64,000 nucleotides of DNA from NCBI GenBank assembly GCA_036245525.1, contig BTPG01000001.1:178706958-178770957 (forward strand), read 5' to 3'. The stretch is from Semisulcospira habei (lineage: Eukaryota > Mollusca > Gastropoda > Semisulcospiridae). Shown here piece after piece: positions 8,884-19,268 of the stretch. Under the pieces are notes generated by a model. That model worked only from the letters and a program-made list of their open reading frames with translations, searched no databases and had not been told where the DNA came from. The translations under genes were made by a program, and so were the position numbers. The first letter of the stretch is position 1, and each line of letters opens with the position of its first letter.

Positions 8884-11800
8884 ATGACGGACAATTCACA
8901 AAGCCCTGGCCCATCAAACCCTGGCTCATCTAGTTTAAGAAACGTGTTTCACACAACAGACTTGCCTATATCCAATAGTAACAATGTCTATGAATCAATA
9001 GAAAACTCTTTTTCTGTCATACAACAAAATCTCCTTACAGGCAGTGTTAAAATTCAGGTTGTTGCGAAAATAGAATTCACTAGAATGGACGGTGAATTGA
9101 TTGTATCGTATATATCAACAAGACAACACACTGTTAACACAAGAAGAGAATTGGAAAACGTGTTTAGAGACAGACTATTACCAGACTTTCTACAGGCAAT
9201 TGACAGTGCAAAAATGAAGGGGTCTGGCTGGCACGAAGGACATGTACATGAACTACAACTAAAGCAGTCTAGGTATCATCCTATATTAGGTAAATCATGG
9301 TTACCACTGCCAACAGAGGTTGCAAACAAAAAGGCTGTCGTCAACATACAGAACAATGACAACTATTGTTTCATGTGGTGTGTGCTTGCTAAACTACACT
9401 TTGTAAAGTCAAAACCTGAACGTGTATCTAACTACCCCAAATTTGTAAATGAACTCAACTTCAGTGACATTGAGTTCCCTGTTAAAATAGAGGACATAGA
9501 CTTGTTTGAAAAACTAAATCCTGGTATATCTGTAAATGTGTATGTGTGGGATAATGAATCTGAGAACAAGTTACAACCAATCAGAGTATCCCCAATTGCC
9601 CCAACCTACGGACAGTCAGAAGATAGACATGTTGACATGTTGCTAATAGGCCCTGCCGGTGATAACTTTCACTACACAATTATCAGAAATATGTCACGTC
9701 TAATTCATGGGCATACAACAAAACACAATGGGAAACAGGAAGTTTGTAAAAAATGTTTACAAAGATTCTCCTCTATTGCAGTGGCACACAAACATGTTTT
9801 ACACTGCAGGTCACCTGATGATATACAGACTGTACTTAAGTACCCAGATCCTGGTAGTCAAGTGTATTTTAAGAACTATGGGAATCAGCAAAAATTGCCG
9901 TTTGTAGTGTACGCAGATTTCGAATCATTAGTTGTTCAATATGAGGGTCCTGTTCCAGAATCATTACCAAAGATTGTAAAACTAAGTGACCAAGTGGTGT
10001 GTTCTTTTGGATACATTATTGTTAGGTCAGACGGCCTTCATTCAGAACCTGTTATCTACAGGGGTGAAAATGCAGCATGTTTGTTTTTAACAGAAATGAG
10101 ACATCTGTATAGTCAGGTAGTACAATATCTCACAACATGTCAGATGCCTTTGGTGATGACAGAAGAAGACAAACTGAAATTTGATACAGCTGTGACGTGT
10201 TGGATTTGTGAACAACCTTTAGGTGGTGATAAAGTTCGTGACCACGATCACATAACTGGGCGTTACAGAGGAGCTGCACATAATAATTGTAACTTGTTAT
10301 TAAAAATAGATCCTAAGACATACAAGTTACCAATCTTTTTCCACAATCTCAAAGGGTATGATTCACACATTATCATGCAGGCTGTAGACGAGTCGTACAA
10401 AAACATAAGTTGCATTGCCCAGACAACTGAGAAATACTTGACTTTTAGGTTAGACAAATTAGCATTTTATGACTCCATGCAACATTTGTCTTTAGGTCTT
10501 GCTAGTTTGGCAGAAGGACTGACTGAGTATCCAATAACGAGTAAATATTTTGAACCAGACTTGATTAAGAAAGGTGTCTATCCGTATGAGTACATTGATC
10601 ACTGGGTTGTGTTTGAGGAAACAAGACTGCCACCAAAAGAGAAATTTTATTCCACACTAACTGGAAAAGGTATTTCTGACTCTGAATATCAACACGCACT
10701 TGATGCGTGGGGGAAGTTGGGGTGTCAGACGATTGGTGACTACCATGACCAGTACTTGAAAGCTGACGTTTGCTTGCTAGCAGACGTATTTGAAAGTTAC
10801 CGTGAAAAGGGTTTGTTACACTACAAGCTTGACCCTGCTTGTTACATAACTAGTCCTGGCATGACATGGGATGCATTTTTGAAATCCCGTAAGATATCTA
10901 TAGACCTGTTGTCTGATCGTACGATGGGTGAAATGGTGGAACGTGGATTGAGAGGAGGCATTAGTATTGCAGCAAATAACTACGCCAGAGCCAACAATAA
11001 ATATCTTGATGACCTTGACTTTGACCCCTCAAGGTCAAGGTCATTCATTACGTACATTGACGCTAATAACCTTTATGGGTTCGCGATGTGTGAGTTATTG
11101 CCCTTGAAAAACTTTTGTCTGTATGATTTGTCACAGTATGACGTAACAGAGTCAGGGTTAACTAACAATATTATGAATCTTGACCGAAACGATGCAAAGG
11201 GTTGGATCTTTGAAGTAGACCTGGAGTATCCACACCATCTACATGATTACCACAATGATTATCCCTTAGCAGTTGAGAAAATGAGTATGACAGGGAAAAA
11301 AGAAGACACCAAACTTGTACCGAATCTGAATGACAAATTCAGTTACGTTTGTCACTATCGATTGTTACAGTTTTACATCAGACATGGGTTAGTACTAAAG
11401 AAAGTTCACAGAGGAATTCAATTTGATCAGAGTGCTTTCATGAAAGATTACATAATGAAGAACACAACCCTTCGTGCCAGAGACGGCAACACTGTATTTG
11501 ACAAAGACTTCTTTAAGCTTATGAACAATGCCTGTTTTAGCAAGACAATGGAAAATCCTCATCACAGAAAAGATGTGAGACTGGTGACAACTGAATTGGG
11601 TGCAATTAAACTTACAGGTAAGCCACAGTACACAGGGTACAAAGAGTTTCATTCATCATTGTATGCAGTGTCACTCAAAAAAAAAGATTGTCAAACTGGA
11701 CAAGCCAGTATTCATTGGTATGGCAATTCTTTAGTTGTCAAAACTGTTGATGCTTGAATTTTATTATGATTACTTCAAACCAAAGTATCCTGAGTGTCGT

Positions 11801-12374
11801 CTGCTATACACTGACACTGACTCTATGATCATTGATGTGTGTACTGAAGACTTTTATGAAGACATGAAAACAGAGTTACACATGTATGACACATCTGATT
11901 ATCCTAAGGATCATCCACTGTACAGCACACAAAACAAGAAAGTGCCTGGTAAGTTTAAGGATGAACTAAATGGTGTGCCAATAGTTGAGTACGTTGGACT
12001 GAGATCAAAAATGTATTCTATACTGCACCAAAAGGGAAGTCAGTCGAAAGCCAAAGGAATTAAAAAAAACAGCAATAAAAAATAAAGACATTCGTCATGA
12101 ACATTACAAGCAAGTGTTAGACGGTGCATTAATGCCTGATTATCCAAACAAGTCACTGAGATCAAATAAACATAATCTTGAAATGATCCAAACACACAAA
12201 AAGTCACTGGCAGTTGGAGACACGAAACGTGTGTTTCATAGTAAGGAAAAAGCTTATGCACCCGGACATTACAGGCTCAAGTTATCTGAAGACATTTGTG
12301 ATGAACTGGTTGATGAATTAATTGACGACTTAGTTACTGAAATGAGTAACGGTGTCTGGGGGAATAATCTGTAA
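8884..12374 (+). pseudogene. PolB: Protein-primed family B DNA polymerase, copy B (nearly intact)
   Basis: Replicative polymerase of about 1160 aa. Start MTDNSQSPG at 8884, directly after an AATAAAA leader. Visible in order: exonuclease I motif YADFESL (~343), a Cys/His module CWICEQPL...DHDHITG...CNL (~439-470) like an HNH/endonuclease VII zinc finger, exonuclease II NLKGYDSH (~488), exonuclease III YLKAD (~624), polymerase motif A DANNLYG (~726), motif B NNACFSK (~881), motif C YTDTDS. Lesions: 9 instead of 8 A in the run at 11687-11695 shifts the frame at residue ~938, a TAG follows about 15 codons later, and an indel in the A run near 12062 shifts the last 90 codons. The motif B Gly is Ser here. 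Confidence 0.94.
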
Positions 12375-13305
12375 TTCTTCTCTGTGGGGCAGGGTCATAC
12401 AGGTAATATATTGTTGCGCCAGGACCGTCAGGACCGGGGACTATTTTTTTTATATTATGAACGGATGTGGACCAGATGGGTTCTGTCGCTCTGCGCTTTA
12501 TGTCATTTTCAGCTTCACCTGGTTGATACAAATATCTCACCTGTTTGGTAAATAAACTTGTGTCAGGCGCAAGCGGTGCTGGGGTTGGGGTTGGTCCTGT
12601 TTTTGGGTCTGTAATTGTTTTCAATTTAATAGCATCAGCAGGCTTAGGATGTCCTTCATTGTTCATTGCTTTTATCACATGTGGTAATCTCTTAACCCAC
12701 TCAGTGTTACGGGTGTCATGCATGAGTTCCTTAGAATACTGGTAACTGAAAAGTCTCTCTGACAACTGTTTGTTAAAGTTCTCTACAATTGCCTGTGATC
12801 TGTGCACACCTGGAATGCCTCGTCTGACCAGTACACCATGCTTAGCAAATAACTGATTAACTGCGCCCTTAAATTCAGATCCGTCATCAACCTGCACTAG
12901 TCTGGGGTATCTTAAAGGACCTCGACTATATATTTTTGATAATGCTGTAGCAACTGTACTGGCTGTTTTGTCAGATATGGGTTCAGCGTCTTTATACCTT
13001 GAAGCAATGTCTACAACAGTTAATGCATACTTGTATCGTTTCTTTCTTATTGTGTCATGTGGTAAGAACAAAAGGTCCATTTGGTGTGTGTCATTTGGGG
13101 TAGTGTTCTCAAAATGAGGCCTTGTTATCTTTCTTGGAGCAGGGAGATATATCTGCCAAATTGCCTGTTTCTGTAACCATTGCTTGACTTGATTGAGTGT
13201 TATATCTCCGCCCACAGCAGCATGTAATTTTTCAATAGCTGTTGCTCCTTTCCAATACCCTGATGGTGAGTAATATATTTTTGATAGTTTATTTTCGGCT
13301 GCCAT
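12334..13305 (-). CDS. INT: Polinton integrase, copy B (altered C-terminus)
   Basis: About 95% identical by eye to the copy A integrase across the rve core, with HQMDLLF, VQVDDGSEF and IVENFNK all present, so the catalytic acidic residues are kept. The start at 13305 is set by homology. A deletion of about 14 bases near 12382 changes the last residues (DPAPQR, then a new tail), and the frame ends inside the PolB 3' end. The core could still fold. The 5' end overlaps the 144-aa gene, as in copy A. Confidence 0.9.
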   Translation of the reverse strand: MAAENKLSKIYYSPSGYWKGATAIEKLHAAVGGDITLNQVKQWLQKQAIWQIYLPAPRKITRPHFENTTPNDTHQMDLLFLPHDTIRKKRYKYALTVVDIASRYKDAEPISDKTASTVATALSKIYSRGPLRYPRLVQVDDGSEFKGAVNQLFAKHGVLVRRGIPGVHRSQAIVENFNKQLSERLFSYQYSKELMHDTRNTEWVKRLPHVIKAMNNEGHPKPADAIKLKTITDPKTGPTPTPAPLAPDTSLFTKQVRYLYQPGEAENDIKRRATEPIWSTSVHNIKKIVPGPDGPGATIYYLYDPAPQRRITDYSPRHRYSFQ

Positions 13306-13723
13306 TTTTTCTACCAATGAAAACTCCTGTAAAATAAACAAATGTCATTCCCACTAGAACAAAGATTATCTCCCCGTTTCTTTGTTGTGTGCTTGGTTTG
13401 TAATAGTCACTTAGTTTTGGTTTCGGTATAGACATGTCTTCACCTGTGACAAGAAAATATTCCCTGATTGCTACGTCTGTATTTGAAAACGTATGTTGTG
13501 CGTGGCCTTCAAGCCTGAGTTTTTCATTGATGAAATCAAGTTTCTCAATTCTATTCTTTTCATAATCCTGCTGGGCTTGAGCAAGTTTTTCTGACGCTTC
13601 ATTATGACGCTTCAATTCTTCTGCAGATTCTTCTCTACCCATTTTAGAAAAGAGATAATTAGAGCCACTAAATGCGAGGGCGTTAACAACTGCCCCACCA
13701 ATCATAATAGCTATCGTCGCCAT
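13289..13723 (-). CDS. Polinton coiled-coil membrane protein (144 aa), copy B
   Basis: Intact. It has an N-terminal hydrophobic segment, a charged helical middle (RHNEASEKLAQAQQDYEKNR) and a C-terminal transmembrane segment with a basic end (GRKNGSRK). It overlaps the integrase start by 17 bases. Function unknown. Confidence 0.8.
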   Translation of the reverse strand: MATIAIMIGGAVVNALAFSGSNYLFSKMGREESAEELKRHNEASEKLAQAQQDYEKNRIEKLDFINEKLRLEGHAQHTFSNTDVAIREYFLVTGEDMSIPKPKLSDYYKPSTQQRNGEIIFVLVGMTFVYFTGVFIGRKNGSRK

Positions 13724-13734
13724 ATTATTTTTAT

Positions 13735-13965
13735 TTACATAGAAACATTTTCGGGAATAATTCCTTGCTTGACAAGAAAATCTTTTGTCGCAATCGACGC
13801 TGTTACAACTACAATTAGCTTAGCACTGTCTTCGAAATCGAGTCTACTCAAGTCTGCTGATTTCATTTTGAGTAGACTTTTCCCCAGCATAGAATAAGCT
13901 ACTGCTAATCCACTGATTACGGCAGAGTGATACACAAGGTTCATTATGTTCTTTGTGTCATTCAT
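13735..13965 (-). CDS. Small Polinton membrane protein (76 aa), copy B
   Basis: Intact homologue of the gene at 78-308, differing in a few residues (for example YSML for YFML). Two hydrophobic stretches. The stop and next start are joined by TAAATAAAAATAATATG. Confidence 0.8.
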   Translation of the reverse strand: MNDTKNIMNLVYHSAVISGLAVAYSMLGKSLLKMKSADLSRLDFEDSAKLIVVVTASIATKDFLVKQGIIPENVSM

Positions 13966-14001
13966 TTTCTAATACAAGAAAAATTAAAATAATATTTTTA
14001 T

Positions 14002-14475
14002 TTACTGCATATAAAATGGGTCAACGGCTTTGGGTGTTACTGATAATGTGGCGACTTCTAGTTTTGTTTTTGGAGTGTCTGATTTTTTGGTCACTGTACG
14101 AGTCTGCGGCTTGTATTTTTTGTATAATTGAAACCCTACATAACCAAATCCGACAACAAATCCAGCAACTATATATTTTGTTGTTTGAGGTTCGGGGTCA
14201 GGGTCAGACTTAGTTGTTTGTCTCTCACTTTGATGAGGGAGTCCTGTCGGTGTCAGTCCTGACGGTATTGACACAGGCTCTGACGGTGCTGACACCTGGT
14301 TAGTTACATGAGTCTTTTCTGTTTGTGTTTGAAGCTGTAATTTTTTTTGCCTGTTCCATTCGGCTAATTTTTTTCCTGCATCAACGCGGCCTGGACTTTT
14401 AGCCTTAGTCACAGTTTGAACCTGTGTCAAAACAGGGTCGAGGTTCAGTTGTGGAGTCGTCTGGGTTTCGTCCAT
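14002..14475 (-). CDS. Polinton single-pass membrane protein (157 aa)
   Basis: The only intact member in the window. The N-terminal ~90 residues are polar and low in complexity (T, Q, P, S, K). A single transmembrane segment at about 108-123 (YIVAGFVVGFGYVGFQ) is followed by a basic stretch (YKKYKPQTRTVTKK) and a short tail ending FYMQ. Its first 71 bases overlap the end of the 175-aa gene in another frame. Function unknown; it could be a virion membrane protein. Confidence 0.78.
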   Translation of the reverse strand: MDETQTTPQLNLDPVLTQVQTVTKAKSPGRVDAGKKLAEWNRQKKLQLQTQTEKTHVTNQVSAPSEPVSIPSGLTPTGLPHQSERQTTKSDPDPEPQTTKYIVAGFVVGFGYVGFQLYKKYKPQTRTVTKKSDTPKTKLEVATLSVTPKAVDPFYMQ

Positions 14476-14932
14476 TTTCTTCTGCAGTAAAATTTATTTT
14501 CGAAAAATCAATATGACTCCCGGTAACAAGCAATGTTACGACAGGTGCAAGGAAATTTCCAAACTTGTAAAACATGACACATGCTAATTTGCCAATTGAA
14601 CTTGAAACAATAGGATTGCTTTCAAGGTCGTGTGATAGACTGTCACTATCCACAGGTAGAAAGTGACTCACTGCTTTTGTGTATAGGCATACTAGAGATC
14701 GACTTAAATCACGAGTCATTAGTGAAGCGATGTTGTTTTCATATTTTGAATGAAGCTTGATTAGTTCGTCAGCCGTAAGAGATTCAATATCATCTGTCAT
14801 GTATTGTTTCCCGAGATAAGTCTTTGATTTGCCTGAGACAATCACAGACAAAAGACGCTGTTTCTTAGAGTCTAAGTCTTTGTTCTCTACAGCATTGATA
14901 TCATTCAATAGAAGGATTTCATCAGGGTTCAT
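14405..14932 (-). CDS. Polinton 175-aa protein, function unknown
   Basis: Intact. The N-terminal third is acidic and helical (LLLNDINAVENKDLDSKKQR). A hydrophobic C-terminal part (~128-150, with LACVMFYKFGNFLAPVVTLLV) could be membrane-embedded. It is the leftmost gene in copies C and D, next to the TIR. Here it ends the inverted block, and its start lies 15 bases from the A run at 14948-14975. Confidence 0.78.
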   Translation of the reverse strand: MNPDEILLLNDINAVENKDLDSKKQRLLSVIVSGKSKTYLGKQYMTDDIESLTADELIKLHSKYENNIASLMTRDLSRSLVCLYTKAVSHFLPVDSDSLSHDLESNPIVSSSIGKLACVMFYKFGNFLAPVVTLLVTGSHIDFSKINFTAEENGRNPDDSTTEPRPCFDTGSNCD

Positions 14933-14941
14933 TTATATTGT

Positions 14942-14947
<6 letters not shown>

Positions 14948-14975
<28 letters not shown>
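14948..14975 (+). repeat. 28-nt A run at the inversion junction of copy B
   Basis: The uninterrupted A run separates the 5' leader of the 175-aa gene (minus strand) from the 3' end of the ATPase gene. In copies C and D these two genes are at opposite ends of the left half, and the 175-aa gene is preceded by a TIR that is absent here. Confidence 0.9.
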
Positions 14976-14980
<5 letters not shown>

Positions 14981-15587
14981 TTACTAACCCATACCCTGTG
15001 GGCTGATCTGTCTTTAAAATGAGCTTTAGATGCTTAGTTGATTTCAGTTTATTTTTTACATCATCCCGTTCATGCTTATTTTGTATGATGTCGTTTTCCC
15101 TGAGACAGTCTTCAAAGCTGTCACGATCCTTGCAGTAAAACAAACAGATAAACTTTAACTGTTCTCGAAAATCTTTCAGTACAGCATTATATTTCTGAGT
15201 GAGAATTCATACACTGACGTTTGCGTGTCTACCACTGAAAGCAAGTTCTGCTAGAGTGTTTCTCTTCTTGACAATGTCTTTCTCTGCTGAGCAGTCATCA
15301 ACAATAAACAATGTTGGCTGTCCTTCAAATTGCTTGTAAAAATATTGTAGGTAGTCATTCAGTTTCTTCTCAGGGTCAACTAAGTATATGTTGTTGTCAG
15401 TCCAAATAAATAAACGGTTGTGATAAGCTTTGTTGTGTTTGATCGTAGGACAAAATATGACAAAGTTTTCAAAGTGGTGTATGTATCTTGTTTGTAATAG
15501 GTTAAGAACAAATTCAGTTTCCCCACACCCTGTCGCACCACAAAACAATCCACAGTGTGGGTCAAGGGTCATTAAGCTCCGGTTCAT
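14976..15587 (-). pseudogene. ATPase: Polinton packaging ATPase (FtsK/HerA-type), copy B
   Basis: Homologous to the intact 203-aa ATPase of copy D (41428-42039). The Walker A motif reads GATGCGETEF: the essential Lys is Glu. Walker B LFIVDDC is present. A Trp codon has become TGA at 15207-15209, removing the C-terminal third. Start MNRSLM at 15587 follows the MCP stop by about 20 bases, so MCP and ATPase are probably expressed together. Confidence 0.9.
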
Positions 15588-15606
15588 TTTAATACACAAT
15601 ATAATT

Positions 15607-16886
15607 TTAATATATGTGTCCACTTAGTCTGCTTTCTGCAATATTGAGTTGTGCATCATATATCAGGTACAAATATATGTATATGGCTGCAGCAGTTTCA
15701 ACCTTCTTTTGTATCTGAATTGTTATTCCATCACTACCATTCTCGACAGTTCGTCCTGACCCATGAAGATAATCATCATCTGTACTACGAAGGTCTAGCC
15801 ACAGTGCATACTTGTTTGTAAGGTATTGTCCGATCCTAACATCATACAGATGTAGATCTTTGCACGCAATGTTTGCAGGTTTATCTCTAATCCTTCCACC
15901 CGCAAAATACTTTGTGATCTCATCGTAGTGTTGATAAGGTAACATTCCAGACGCATATACTTGATTAGGATGGCCTTTGATTGTGCAGGACAAATGTGTA
16001 ATCTTAGGATTGTAGAATTTTTCTGAATCCCGTTTATATGGATCTGCTGGTTCAACAAACAACATAAGAATACCTTTCAGTGACCTAGCTGGTGTGTTCA
16101 TAAACACATTGGGTCACTCTTGTCTTTTTGCATTAAACTATGTCTAATCACCCTGTCATAATAAATTGGCAGTCTTGACTGATACTGATTTTGAATGAGT
16201 CTGGCTAGATCAGTGTGTGTGACAATTTCATATTCCAAGGAAATGTTAGAGATCTTGTATGTTGCATCTGTGGCAGATGATTTAATAACTTTGGAGTAGT
16301 CATTGAAAGTTAGTTCAAAGCTCAGACGGTCATTCAGTGCCCCTTGATAATAAGGCAGATGAGCTGTGAGGATTTCAAACTCGAGTGGAATGTAAAATCT
16401 AGTTCCATATGTTTCAGCTATAATAACTTCCTTTGGTACCCCAGTAGTTGTTTTGTCTCTGGTATTGATTCGAAGTTTACCAACATTATCTGGCTGTATG
16501 CCTTGATAAATACGATCTTCTCGTTCTTCTCTTGTGAGCCACAAATCTTTGTAAGAGTAAAATACATCTGAGTCGTCAAGACTAAACACTTCCTGCCCTT
16601 CAAGTTTTACTTTAATAGTTCTAACAACTGCTCTGCCAAGATTGTTAACTAGTGTTCTGTTTACGTCTGCATCTGATGATAGTTCAATATTAAATGCTAT
16701 GCGTGCAGTGCCAGGAACAATAACGTCACTGGGACCTAGGTTTGGAAACTTGACTGTAAGTGTTTGGTTCTGGTCTATGGTACTTGGATTGTTCGTGATG
16801 ACGATTGATTGTCTTATGCCCTTAACACCCAGAGGCTCACGTAGTTTTCTGTATGGGTCTAACTTTGATCCGTAAGACTGTGTCAT
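15607..16886 (-). pseudogene. MCP: Polinton major capsid protein (double jelly-roll), copy B
   Basis: Start MTQSYGSKLDPYRK at 16886. The N-terminal half has the family features I associate with Polinton MCPs: DQNQTLTVKFPNLG, a beta-rich core, YGTRFYIPLEFEILT and ALNDRLSFELTFNDYS. The C-terminal part continues in another frame (15607-16107) after a deletion near 16100, where copies C and D have a few more codons before the shared W/N-rich segment. The expected product of about 425 aa forms trimeric capsomers in related elements. Divergent from the 390-aa gene; their ATGs are 40 bases apart. Confidence 0.85.
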
Positions 16887-16926
16887 TTTTATTATGCATA
16901 ATAAAAAATAATAAATTAATAAAACA

Positions 16927-19268
16927 ATGGCAGCGGGAGGATTTAATCATGAAGATTTTGAAATGGATGACACGTATGATTTTGGTAATACAACAGATAT
17001 GACAGATATGACAGATATGACTGGTACAAGAAATATTTACAGTTTATGTCACGAACTTTTAGAAACCAAAGTGAACTCATTTTATGATCATGTTGGTGGC
17101 CGCCCAGACAACGTAGACCCTAATCAGTTTGAACTTGATGGCAAGGGTCATTTATATTTAAATACTGTTGACAAAGGAAAAGTACTATTGACTAACAAAA
17201 AAGACCCTAGTAGGTTTAGGGCTTTAAGTACAATAAAAAATGAAGGTGGTGTTGGTGCCTTGCGTCAACTTGGAATTGGAGGGTCTCCTGTCACGCCAAG
17301 ACTGGCTAGTGTTCTTCACAACACACAAACAAAGTTGCCAACAGGGCAACAAATTGAAATGGCACCTGTAACAAGCCTACCAGAAATAGCAAACACAGTG
17401 ATACAAGAAACCTCATTTACTGAAGGTCAATTAAATGATGCTATGAAAACAATAGATGACCCGCCTTTGTCAATGAGGGAGATTATAGGGTTGGATAAAT
17501 CACTGCAGACAATAAGAGGTGAGATGGTTAATAATGTTGCCAAACTGGGAGAGCTTGATAAACACATTAAACGTGAAAAAGAGAAACTGGCTACAGCAGA
17601 CAATGGGAATCTTGACACAGAAATGAAAGAAAGAATCCAACACAGATTAAATGATTTGCAGATAGAAAGATCTGGACGATTAGAAGTGATTAGTATTGGA
17701 AGACAAAAACTAAAATCACAGGTCAACAGAATTAGAGAAACTATTCAGAAAATACTTCACGAAGACACTACTCTGGCTGAGAGACTAAAAACACTTTTCA
17801 GAGAGCAGGGTATCACAATTGCTAGTTTAATTACAGCTCTTGGATTTATTATCAGTACTGTTGTGTTAGCTGTCTCCGGTGCTGGTGGACCCGGTGGTTC
17901 TCCACCTCCAGCACCACCAACCCCAGGTCCCCCGCCTCCAACAGACCCAAAAGATTTACAGTCATGGGTAAAGAAACAACTGTCTCACATATCAGACTTG
18001 CTTAAGAAATTGGCTGTGAAAGCAGTGGACGCGTTGCCTGGCATTATAGGCACTGTTGTCAGTTGGCTGATTAGTACATCAGGTATCGTCTCGATGGCAG
18101 CCTGTTCAACCTCAGACGACTGCAGGCCCACACGAAAACCCTAGACCAACTGATTCGTGAGCTGCTTTTTGCTGATGATGCTGCCCTCGTTGCACACACA
18201 GAGAGAGCCCTGCAGCGCATCACGTCTTGCTTCGCAGATGCTGCCCAGCTCTTTGGACTCGAGGTCAGTCTGAAAAAGACAGAGGTCCTCCATCAGCCGG
18301 CACCCAAGACAGTGTATCGCCCTCCTCACATCACCATTGGCGAGTCTGAACTAAAGTCAGTGCACCAGTTTACTTACCTTGGCTGCATTATCACGTCGGA
18401 CGCCAAGCTGGACAAGGAGCTTGACAGCAGGCTGGCAAAAGCGAACAGCGCTTTCGGGCGACTTTTCAAGCGGGTGTGGCACAACCAACAGCTGAAAACA
18501 GGCACCAAGATCAGCGTGTACAGAGCTGTGGTCCTCACCACCCTGCTGTATGGTTCCGAGTCCTGGGCCCTCTACCGCAGCCAACTACGACTCCTCGAAC
18601 GCTTCCACCAGCGCTGCCTGCGTACCATCCTGGGCATTCACTGGAGTGACTATGTCACCAACGTCGAGGTCCTTGAACAGGCTGAAACTGTGAGCATCGA
18701 GGCTTTGCTGCTGCGGACACAGCTCCGCTGGGCGGGGCATGTCTCCAGGATGGAGGATCATCGCCTACCAAAGATCACCCTGTTCGGCGAGCTTGCTACA
18801 GGACACCGTGACAGAGGGGCACCAAAGAAGAGATACAAAGACTGTCTCAAGAAGTCACTTAGTGCCTGCCAAATCGACCACCACCAGTGGTCTTCGCTTG
18901 CTGCGGACCGTGACACCTGGCGCTCCACCATTTACAAGGCAGCTGTCTCCTTTGAGGACTCTCACAGAGCTAGCCTTAAGGACAAACGTCTCAGGAGAAA
19001 AAACAGAGATGCTGCAGCTCAGAACCCTGGCCATACCTTCCCCTGCAGCCACTGCGGTCGAACCTGCCTGTCTCGGATTGGCCTCCGCAGCCACGAACAA
19101 GCCTGCCGACGTCGTGGGCAACTCCTATAAAATCTTCGTTCGCGAAGTCAAGCCAAGAGAGAGACAGCGGCAAAGGCAGTAGGGTTTATGGCGGAGCATG
19201 TGTGGGTCTTTTTGGTGACAGTAGGAGGGTTAATGATAGGTTATTTAATGAAACAGGTAAAGAAGTAA
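16927..19268 (+). pseudogene. Polinton coiled-coil membrane protein (~390 aa), copy B, split by LINE
   Basis: The N-terminus is Asp/Met/Thr-rich with a short in-frame ACAGATATG repeat. Then come a long coiled coil (~175-290, many E/K/R), a transmembrane segment (~298-318, LITALGFIISTVVLAVSG), a Gly/Pro linker and further hydrophobic helices. The last ~32 codons (19174-19268) are separated from the rest by a LINE at 18083-19164, which gives the upstream frame a false tail and a TAG at 18142-18144. The homologue in D is 43363-44609. The 3' end overlaps the convergent 403-aa gene by 24 bp. Function unknown. Confidence 0.85.
18083..19164 (+). mobile_element. 5'-truncated LINE-Z, copy 2 (includes RT active site)
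   Basis: Longest of the four LINE-Z copies. It includes LLFADDAALV (the FADD form of the reverse transcriptase catalytic motif) at about 18163-18195, then the thumb and connection region and the C-terminal CxxC...HxxxxC finger. The frame 18312-19130 is open. The 3' end has the CTTCGTTCGCGAAG hairpin and AAGCCAAGAGA, with no poly(A). The target duplication is unclear; at most CAG is shared. Confidence 0.9.

Noticed and set aside
12052..12090. A AAA AAC at the PolB A run as a second programmed -1 site
   Set aside because: The continuation needs +1 (or -2), not -1; the -1 frame meets a stop within three codons.
16927..18144. A 405-aa protein ending CRPTRKP as the natural form of the coiled-coil protein
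   Set aside because: The last ~20 residues come from LINE sequence; copies C and D continue with conserved membrane helices found at 19174-19268.
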